Source of the DNA: Heliopora coerulea
Lineage: Eukaryota > Cnidaria > Anthozoa > Scleralcyonacea > Helioporidae
NCBI GenBank assembly: GCA_030142905.1
Contig: JASJOG010000429.1
Coordinates: forward strand, 62,001 to 126,000
DNA: 64,000 bases
Direction of reading: 5' to 3'
Below are positions 55,983 through 64,000 of the stretch, one piece after another (position 1 is the first letter of the stretch; each line of letters begins with the position of its first letter). The notes under the pieces were generated by a model, which searched no databases, was not told the origin of the DNA, and worked only from the letters and a program-made list of their open reading frames with translations. Both the position numbers and the translations under genes were made by a program.

Positions 55983-58569
55983 GTCTGAAAACCAAAACAC
56001 TGCTGTGAACGGAAAAGAAAATGGATAAAAAAAGTCATATACTAGTAATTTCTCAATCCGTACATGGAAGTCATTTGCCTTCAGGCTTTCTTCGCACAGA
56101 CATCGCTCCATACTCTCTTGGTCTCTACCAAAGGTCCTTGCAGGGAAGTAAGTCAATTCCTCTAATACTTCTCTCATATGTTAAAGCATATAAAGACACA
56201 AACAAGCGAGAGGGTTGGAGATCTCAGCTTGGGTCTAGATTTTCTGTTAAACTACAGACTTCGTGGTAGAAAATATAAAGGGTGATAAAATTGATTTTTG
56301 GAGCAAACCTGTCAAACCAAGTTTGACATTACAAGGTGAAAAAATACGTTCAATAACTTCTACAGGCCATATATTTATTTATCTTTTAAACAACTTTCCA
56401 ATAGCTTATGGAAGTAGGTCCTTAATAAGCGAGCATTGTCTACAAGGAGCTTTTAATATTTGGATGGCATGCAGACAATTGGTATATTAACCTGCAGAAC
56501 GTTCGTACCTCTTACTTGAAAGAACTTCTTTATTGAGGCTCGATGTAGATTTGCAGGTAACTGAGAAAAGTGTGGTGAACTCCTTGCCTTTGTCAAAATC
56601 TTGTTTCGTACTTACACTGGACGTTCGATCGAATCCTGCTCGTTAATCTCCGGAGTGGAAGATGTTTGACGCTCTAAGACTGCTCTTTATCACCCTTTGA
56701 GATATATGACAGGAAAATTTCAACACCGCGTCAACAGTGGAGATGTGCAAAGACGCCGAGGTTACTTGGTGACTGTTTGTCTGCTTGTGAGATACGTGTT
56801 CAATATGTTGACTAGAAAAATCTCAGCGAACGACCAAAAGTGGTTTTTCGGTAAGCTGGAACTTCCCATTTCATGATTATTTCAGGGTGGAAATGTTTAA
56901 AACCGACGAATTTAAAAAACTCTGATGGTCAAGGACGTTTGATGGATTAGTATTTCTTAGGGTAATGACGGCAGGCGGGAGATCACTTTTATAGAATTCT
57001 TGATAAAAGTTTATATGTGACAGCGTCATTCAATAAAATGCACCATACACAGTCGATACATAGCGTCATATTTCAACAATTTATTCTTGGTTTGATATTG
57101 CGCAAGGAAGATATTCAAAGAGGCGACTAAGAGTATATATGATCGTCAATATTGTAAATTCAAAAACCTTTAAGGGCTGCACTATAGACCCTAGTTGACA
57201 GAAAGAGATGAGTTGCCTAGAACCATGACAAGCGTGTTTAGACGAAGCTGTCCAAAGCATGCTATAAGGCTACAGACGAGTGGAATCTGGGATTTCAAGG
57301 TGTTCTCACGGATATCCAAATTAGATGATTAGAGCCAGTCACCTGGAGGTGAGAAGCAAAGAATACCTAGCCCAGTGAAAAGGGAATTGATAAAAGCTAC
57401 GCGTCGACCAAACCTGGGTTATAAAAGCGTTTTAACTTCCATGCAACAACTTTCCTTCTTCACTTAAAGGTATCTCATTGCCAGTTTTTGCGTTAAACAT
57501 AAGTACTACGACTTATAAAGTCACGATTTCGCGTTTAATGTTTTTTTTCGGTTAAGAGGAAACAAGAAGATTTAGAAGTTTACATTTAAATGTCTTTATG
57601 AGGCACACGTTGAACTTTAGCATAGACGCCTGTTTTTCATAACTGTTACTATTGTAATTGCTTCGGCTATTAACCACCTGTCAAAATGAACACCGAAAGA
57701 TTTCAATCAGTTAAAACTAATTGGATGCATGAATTGTAATTATCATGCCGTCTATGACTGTTATATAGAAATAGCACTGAGTTCTATTCTTACAATAATG
57801 ACAGTTGTCTGAAATAAGGTCCTGTCAGACGAGTACACTTATCTCAGTCTCAACGAAAGAGCAAAGATTTATTTCCTTATTTTCTTATTTATTTAAACAT
57901 CAGTTAAATGAAAGTTACACCGTAAATTTGTACCCCGAGTGCTCGTTTGTGTATGTATAGGGTTTGCGCAACATAATGATCGTCAGACCACACTATTAAA
58001 TATTCAGCCAGGGCTAAAACACTTATAGATGGATGAAAACTAGGTGAAATGGTTGTTTTTCTAATAATTATCGGGCCCCTCACAGACATTTTGCAACAAA
58101 AAGACCCTCACAGCAAGTTTTCAAGGTAAATGAAAATGGTCCTGTAACGTTGTTGCAGGGCTAGTCATCAACGTCGTAAGCCATGTATGAAACGTTTGGT
58201 GTCTTTATATATTGTACACTTACGACTGTCGATGATTCGATGATTCAATCCATTTGCGCGAATTATTGCTAATCAAACTGTTGTGGATTGCTTGTGATAT
58301 CTTGAACGAATTTATAACTTTACCGAAACCAGTATATATACGTTCCTTGCGACAATTTGCTGATAGTTAACATTTTTTTCCGAAAAGCATGGGTTTTTGA
58401 TGCTTTGATATTTAGGGAATATAAATTCCTTCAAGGCGCGGTGTCCGACGTCACTGACTACCCTGAGCGAGTTTGAGTATAAAACAAAGTTATATGGAAT
58501 CTATATAAAATTATAGATTAGAAAAATGGTTTATCTCTTACATATGTAGACCTTCCGATAAAATTGATC

Positions 58570-58745
58570 GTGTGAAAATGTTGCTCGAAAGCTCTCGAGC
58601 CAATCAGAAACGCGAAACGGTTTTTCTCACGCGTTGGGAAAATGTTTTGTCCAATCAGGAATGCGAAAAGACCTTCCCATGCGTAGAGAAGGGTTTTATT
58701 CAATCAGGAATGCGAAACGAATTTTTCACATCTTTTTCAAGAACA
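58570..58745 (+). repeat. Three tandem CCAATCAG-containing units of about 55 bp
   Basis: AGCCAATCAGAAACGCGAAA, TCCAATCAGGAATGCGAAAA and TTCAATCAGGAATGCGAAAC start successive units, each followed by a CACGCGTTGGGAAAA- or CATGCGTAGAGAAGG-like block. Confidence 0.7.
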
Positions 58746-60266
58746 GCATTGTTCGTTCATCAATTATTTTCATCTATAATCGCAATCATTTCAACTTTGT
58801 TCAGCCACGAAAACTGGAGCAACCTGTAGGATTTTTGCGCGCATATATATTTCTACCCACATTCCAACAGCGTGCGCTTTTCATAATAACCAGGCAGCTT
58901 TCTGCTCGTGCAAATATAAAACCAATTGAAACAGATTGAAAAACAAAAATATCGCTTAAACAAACGTTCACTGTCAGAGTGAGTCACTTAATCTACCCTG
59001 ATCCTTGATTAAAATTTCATGCATTGTTTTCTTTGTTTACACTGGCCACGTTCCCTCAAACTTGACGGTCTCTGAATTCACGTAGATTTATCAAGCAAAT
59101 AAATAAAGTTATATATCGTTAGGATGTTCGTATTATCCTGTAATTTGTATTCAGTTCACGATCAAACTCATGAAGCCACCAAAAAGTACAAGTTCATTCA
59201 AACGAGACACAGTTGCAACGTTTTTTTAACTTTAGTTAATGCAGTTCTACGGAAAATGTGCATTTCTAAACCGATTTGTGTAGTTCTAAATGACGCAATT
59301 TTCAGCTCGTTTGTGCAAAAGATCATCGAATGGAAGCAGTGATAGAATATTCATATAGCCTCATACAGCCTAAATAAATCTTACAAGTTATAACTACGTT
59401 AAATAACAATATACATTTTATCTAATACCGCTCTAACGGCATCAAATTTCGCGATATGGAAACTGGTAGAAATGGCCACTTTTGGGATATGGGATCCGGA
59501 TGAAGCACAATTCAACGTTTGGTGTTATTTATTCCCTACTTTTCTTACCGAATGCCAACTTTCATCAGTTTTGGCAATGAAGACTGTGTGCAGTTCTAAT
59601 TTTCTCTTAAAAAAACCTCTGCACAGTTGCTTCTAGTGATCAAATTGTCGTCATCCGCCAAGCATTTTCACAAGTGCTAGTGGTTGTTTAAAAGGAATCG
59701 TAAGTCAAATACCTGCATGTAATTCCCTCGTCCTGTTAAGGCCTGTTCACAAAGTACGGTTGTAGCAAAATACGGTTGTTCTTTCTAGCGTATGCATGAA
59801 ATGTTATCTCAAGGTCAGAATTCCTGCCCACGATTCGCTGACTAACGTCAGTTGTCACATTTCACTCCGACGAAGAGCCTCTCACTCGAAACGTTGTTAT
59901 CTCCTCTGTTATTTAAGTTTCCACAGTTCCTTTATCCTTTTCGCTTGTTACACGTCGTTCAACACCGCCTCAACAGGACTCTACTTTCATATCTTACCAA
60001 AACTACCGAGCGAATTTTATCCTTTGAGTAATCTTTTAAGCATTTACTTATGTAATGCGACCACCCATTAGTCAAAAGACCACCCTCGTTTGACTGCCTC
60101 GCTGGACACATCAACTTGTTTTCACTTATAAACAATGTTATGTCGCCTTCTGTTGAACTGAATAGCACTGAAGTTAATCTTGTTGATTTAACTTCAATGA
60201 GTCTTGCCCAAAAATGATTAAAATCACTGTACAATTTCGGACTTACGAAGGTGGATGACCTAGGAG

Positions 60267-60355
60267 AAAAAGTCAAAAGGTTGGTAGACTGCCGAGCTCG
60301 AAACGTTAGAATTCTTTACCATAAATTCGGCAGTCTACTAACCTTTTAACTTTTT
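60267..60355. repeat. Foldback with about 29-bp arms
   Basis: AAAAGTCAAAAGGTTGGTAG with ACTGCCGA pairs with TTCGGCAGTCTACTAACC and TTTTAACTTTT at the right, with two or three mismatches. The loop includes CTCGAAACGTTAGAATTC. Confidence 0.75.
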
Positions 60356-61269
60356 GTGCTGTTTTATACTGCCTACGCAGCATCCCATTTTTATATCACT
60401 GTCTGGATGCCCTAGGTCCATCACGGTAATTCTCACTGGGAATTTCGGTTCCTGTTCCATGGTTTTCTCTTATTTTTCACTCAAAAATCTTGATATAGTC
60501 AGCGGTGAACGGATGTGTATGAAAATAGTGGTAAAAGCAGCGAAGCAACGCATCCGACTTTCCTAATGATGTGTCCACAGTCATTAGATAAACATTTTGA
60601 TGGTATCAGGATTTGGACGCTGATGTTGAGTTGATGTTTATAGGCTGTCAGATTTGGCATTTTAATTTCTCTTGTGTCCCCAATTAAAACAATCCGGGTG
60701 GTTGATTCTACAGCATCTAGTCAAATGTTCCATGAACGCATATTTGACTTTAAGGAGCCCTCCATAAAAATTATTTTGTAGAGGCGCCTGGGTAGCTGTC
60801 TCGCCCGCCCTGCTTTAAGCCCCGATCTGCCATTGTAAATTCGAAACCGAAGCTAGACAAGATTAACGTGAGAAGGATTTTGATTTTTCGAGTCCTCAAT
60901 CCATTCCTTATTCTGCTTCCCTGGTCAGATTTTGTTGACGGTGCTTTGGCCTACAGACTGACACAAATACATCATCCTTTTTGCTAATTACCAGTTATTT
61001 GCATGGCGAATAAACGCTGAACTATTTATCCAACAGATATCGCGGGCATCTTAACAACTCAAGCCGAGTTTTACTTTGTGGTTTATAACACTCGATCCAT
61101 GGGCTCTTTTAAATACTTTTTATCCTAAGAAATTGTTCCAGAACGCGTGCATTTGTTTTCTAAGGATTTAATGACAAGTGGCGTGCATTAGAAAACAAAA
61201 TTTCTTTTTCCACTAATTTTCCAATTGGCAACAATGTTTCCAATAGGCCTATTTCATTTGCTATTTTTT

Positions 61270-61410
61270 GCCCGCGATTGTGATCTTGGTGTATGTATTA
61301 AACTGGCGAGAGCATCGAGGACGAGCCGGAGTGAATCATGGCTTTCATGAACAAATAATATCTTGCTGTATAGACTGTCGTGGGTTTATTGCATGGAGCA
61401 GGATGAAGAT
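61270..61410 (+). repeat. Diverged unit of the dispersed family seen at 33541
   Basis: Blocks CGATTGTGATCTTGG, TATGTATTAAACTGGCGAGA, GAATCAT, ATATCTTGCTGTATAGACTG and TTTATTGCATGGAGCAGGAT appear in the same order as in the GOT1 intron 8 element. Confidence 0.6.
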
Positions 61411-61881
61411 TGGTGGGGACAAAATCAAATGCGTAAATGACCAAGATATACGTGATAATTCAGTGCGAATAGGACGTCATTTCAACGCATGTGTATTTGA
61501 AATTAAATGACTCTGAAAATATTTCTCGGCTTCTGACTAGAATCGAATCCCTAACCTCACTGTAGGTAGTAGGGGTGCTGGTTCTTAGCTGGGGAAACAT
61601 ATGTACTGCTAGGACTGTGAGTGGTCCGCATTGGTCGCTTCGTCGATTGAATCGAAGCACTGCACATCGCTCACGGATAAGCGTTAAGTTATAAGTAAGT
61701 AGAAGGTAAAAAGGTAAGAAAAAGATTTAAGGTTAAAAACGAACGTTTTCGACGTACTTGATCATCTTCAGGTTGATCATCTAAAGATGGTCATGTTGAT
61801 GAAAAAAGTACGCTTTTAATCTTAAATCCTTTTCTTACCTTTTTACCTCGTATTTACTTGTTACAACTTATGGAGAGTTAA

Positions 61882-62801
61882 ACACGGAGCGACGCTATAA
61901 AAGGGTAAGCTCCTCCCACATTTCTGGCTTCGTATAGCGGTTGCATGTTTCAAAATGGCTGACACTTTGAAGCGTGACTGAACTGGACAGCGTAGAGCTA
62001 CATAAGCGTGTCCTAGAGCCTAAAGCTTACGGAAATACTTTTAAAATATGTTTTTAAAATACAGCTAAACAATATATAAAGCAATAAATGGCTGAACATG
62101 CCACATTTACTGATTTTTCTGGTTGTTATACGTCGTATTATAATCATTCGAGACGTCCTGCGCATCTTCATTCACTTATAGTCATCCTACCCGCGCAGTG
62201 TTTGGGCACGATTCACATTTTATTACGTCCGCGATGTGTCATAGCCATCTGTATTCTTTTTGGTGAATACTTGAAGCTTGTAATATTATAAATATAAACA
62301 AAACCTGGCGCCACTTTCAAATTCATTTGTGGCAAATATGTTCGGTTGCTCTCATCCAACAGCTCGGACTTCTACCTCTGCGCAAAGCACAACTCCGCGT
62401 TCTGCGGGGCTTAGCAAGTATGATCGCAATAAAGCCTACTACCAGAAGAATAAAAGTGCAATTGAAGAGAGCAAGGCCTACTACGGCTTCAAAATGGAAG
62501 TGAAACGCGATGAGGAAGGGCGCTTGGTAGAAGTACGTAAAAAGATCAACACCGTGAGGAATCAGTTAGTGTCCAACGGAAAACCGGCGGGAAATGTTGA
62601 AGTGATGGAATTGCTCTTGGATTGTTGGCTCAGTCAAAACAGTTCAAATGGCCAACAGGCGCAAAATATTATCCAGGCAGCAACGTCGTTTCGTCCACCG
62701 GAAATTAGTCTGAATTCAATTGACCAATAACATGCGACCTTTCCTTAATCATAATTGACAGGCTGAGAAACTCAGCCTCTTCTTATGCGATCGCTCCGTG
62801 T
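61882..62801. mobile_element. TTAA-flanked element carrying an unknown ORF
   Basis: ACACGGAGCGACGC begins at 61882 after TTAA (61878-61881), and GCGATCGCTCCGTGT ends at 62801 before TTAA (62802-62805). This is a 14-bp inverted pair with one mismatch or indel. A TTAA target is used by piggyBac and Kolobok superfamilies. The 62338-62730 ORF lies inside. Confidence 0.6.
62338..62730 (+). CDS. Unknown 130-aa protein within a TTAA-flanked element
   Basis: I do not recognise the family. The frame begins at the ATG MFGCSHPTARTSTSAQSTT; a GTG nine bases earlier is not a plausible eukaryotic start. A Ser/Thr-rich head of about 30 residues is followed by a charged, tyrosine-rich region (KYDRNKAYYQKNKSAIEESK, MEVKRDEEGR) with helical periodicity. 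A more hydrophobic stretch (NVEVMELLLDCWLS) follows, and the end is FRPPEISLNSIDQ. It has no zinc-finger cysteines, no transmembrane segment and no signal peptide. The surrounding inverted ends and TTAA sites suggest an element-encoded accessory protein or a DNA-binding fragment, but a genuine single-exon host gene cannot be excluded. Confidence 0.4.
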   Translation: MFGCSHPTARTSTSAQSTTPRSAGLSKYDRNKAYYQKNKSAIEESKAYYGFKMEVKRDEEGRLVEVRKKINTVRNQLVSNGKPAGNVEVMELLLDCWLSQNSSNGQQAQNIIQAATSFRPPEISLNSIDQ

Positions 62802-64000
62802 TTAAGTTATAAAGCGTTAAGTTGTCGCGAGAATCTCTCGTGCTCTTAAAATGGATCCAACGAGCATACTGTGTTACACCTTTCTACCATGCGTGACGAG
62901 GTAGTTGTGCTTCAACCGGTTCTACAATACAGTACAATACAATTCAATACAATACAATACAATACAATACAATACAATACAATGCAATGCAATACAGTGC
63001 AATACAATGCAATGCGATGCAATACAAATTTATTTAAACACGGTAAAATCTTCAGTACTAAAATTTCTAAAATAATATATTCAAGGAAATAATATCTACT
63101 GTTTTACAAGATTGCCGTATGGGAGTCAGTTTGGAAATTCATATAATAATCACTTATAGCTTTCTTGAGCTGCAGTAATGATCGAAGTTTCCGTATATTT
63201 GAGAGAGGTTATTCCACAATAATGTCCCACTATAGCAGAAACTTCGCTGTAAATAATTTGTTCGTGGCTTGGGCAAATTTAATTTCATTTCAAAATTCCT
63301 CATACTAAATTCTCACAATTCGTTGAGGACTGTATCTTTCGGCTACTCCTCTCCCAAAATCCACAAAAATACCAAATTACGCGATGGTAAACATCTATAG
63401 TTAATTCTGAATTTATCCTTTTTAGCACTTTCAAAAGAAACAGCCATTGTCCGTTGTTCGCGTCTTACATTTCCTATAGAGTTCTCAATGTTTCGTGATT
63501 TTTGACGAACAGTAAATACTTTATTTTCTGATCAATTTTGACATTTGATATATCAATTCAATTCTTTTTCCTGGAGAAAAAAAATGATGAGATTAATTTA
63601 AAGGTACAAATCGTTCAAATAAACCTGTTTAAGACGCGCAATATTTAGTTGTTCGGTTCTCCACATTTCCATTCGCGTTTTTTGACGTGATGATCACTAC
63701 GTGTCGTTACGGTTCTCAGAAATTCTTTAATTAGTAAATGTAAATAAGTTTCTGTCTCGAATGCGGCTTCATATCGTTGGTTAAGGGTTTGGCAAAATTT
63801 TTATAAGTCGCTATTTAGGTCAACTGGATCCTTTATTTTTCAGCTCAAAACGGATTCTACCGATCTAAATAATTGAGTTCTTTCCACGCTCTCGAATTTA
63901 GTGAAGTTCAATCCATTTTTTCAGGATTCATGGATACAAATATCCATTTAACTCCGTGTAATATTTTGTTTGTTGTTAAACTCAAAGTGACCTCAGTTCT
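62802..64000. other. Right-hand flank, gene-free
   Basis: Contains the SINE-like continuation and an (AATAC)n tail; from 63100 to the edge I see only AT-rich sequence with no gene. Confidence 0.55.
62925..63030 (-). repeat. (AATAC)n tract, LINE-type 3' tail on the minus strand
   Basis: ACAATACAATAC units with AATGC variants end at ATACAAATTTATTTAAACAC. Read on the minus strand this is AAATAAATTTGTATTG followed by TATTG repeats, as at the 3' ends of CR1-type retrotransposons. Confidence 0.6.

Larger units (their letters stand above)
55088..61881. other. Gene-poor region
   Basis: No conserved host gene recognised on either strand. Identified items are a GAATT-type tail (55929-55980), a degenerate GGTCTGTACGG-family piece near 56090, CCAAT-containing tandem repeats (58570-58745), a foldback (60267-60355), a dispersed-repeat unit (61270-61410) and a SINE-like piece from about 61500. 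Confidence 0.5.
61500..62865. repeat. SINE-like repeat split by inserted elements
   Basis: CACTGCACATCGCTCACGGA then TAAGCGTTAAGTT ends at 61691, and the expected continuation GTCGCGAGAATCTCTCGTGC resumes at 62823 after a second AAGCGTTAAGTT (to 62823). The intact order is seen at 27396-27450. A foldback (arms AGGTAAAAAGGTAAG, 61699-61846) and the TTAA element lie in the gap. Confidence 0.6.

Noticed and set aside
56021..56490. Two consecutive plus frames
   Set aside because: Overlap a degenerate GGTCTGTACGG-family repeat and show no protein similarity.

Overview
This is a eukaryotic, intron-rich, AT-rich window with no prokaryotic features. Conserved animal genes (KDM3-type N-terminus, two PCED1-type SGNH esterases, cytosolic aspartate aminotransferase, CHMP3, a Ly6/three-finger protein) and the dense load of small inverted-repeat transposons and tRNA-derived SINE-like repeats suggest an anthozoan cnidarian, probably a stony coral. 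The species assignment is inference.

Layout. 1-870: fragment of a hAT-like element with the start of a zinc-finger transposase on the minus strand. 3133-10361 (minus): six exons of the N-terminal part of a KDM3/JMJD1-family gene; the rest would lie off the left edge or in exons I could not place. 13362-15660 (plus): a frameshifted DUF4371/hAT transposase relic. 17756-22139 and 23472-28363 (both minus): two complete three-exon PCED1-type genes in tandem, with identical intron positions. 29729-31589: Crypton-like and LINE fragments. 32644-44800 (minus): complete nine-exon GOT1, 408 aa, every splice phase consistent. 45379-49759 (plus): complete six-exon CHMP3, 216 aa, head-to-head with GOT1 across 578 bp; intron 2 appears to use a GC donor. 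53269-55087 (minus): two-exon secreted, GPI-anchored-type Ly6 protein, 148 aa. 55088-64000: no conserved host gene recognised, many repeats, and a TTAA-flanked element carrying an unknown 130-aa ORF.

The genes do not form one pathway: they are a histone demethylase family member, two predicted esterases, an amino-acid/malate-aspartate shuttle enzyme, an ESCRT-III subunit and a surface protein. The most striking structure beyond genes is the mobile-element layer. It includes a family of TTAA-bounded miniature elements with four copies of exactly 101 bp, a hAT-type element with a perfect 8-bp target duplication inside the Ly6 intron, a MITE nested in another MITE, a 5'-truncated LINE with a 16-bp target duplication, an inverted SINE pair inside the CHMP3 pre-mRNA, and several near-perfect foldbacks in introns. 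All exon boundaries were derived by hand from splice signals, reading phase and recalled family similarity; no alignment was run.
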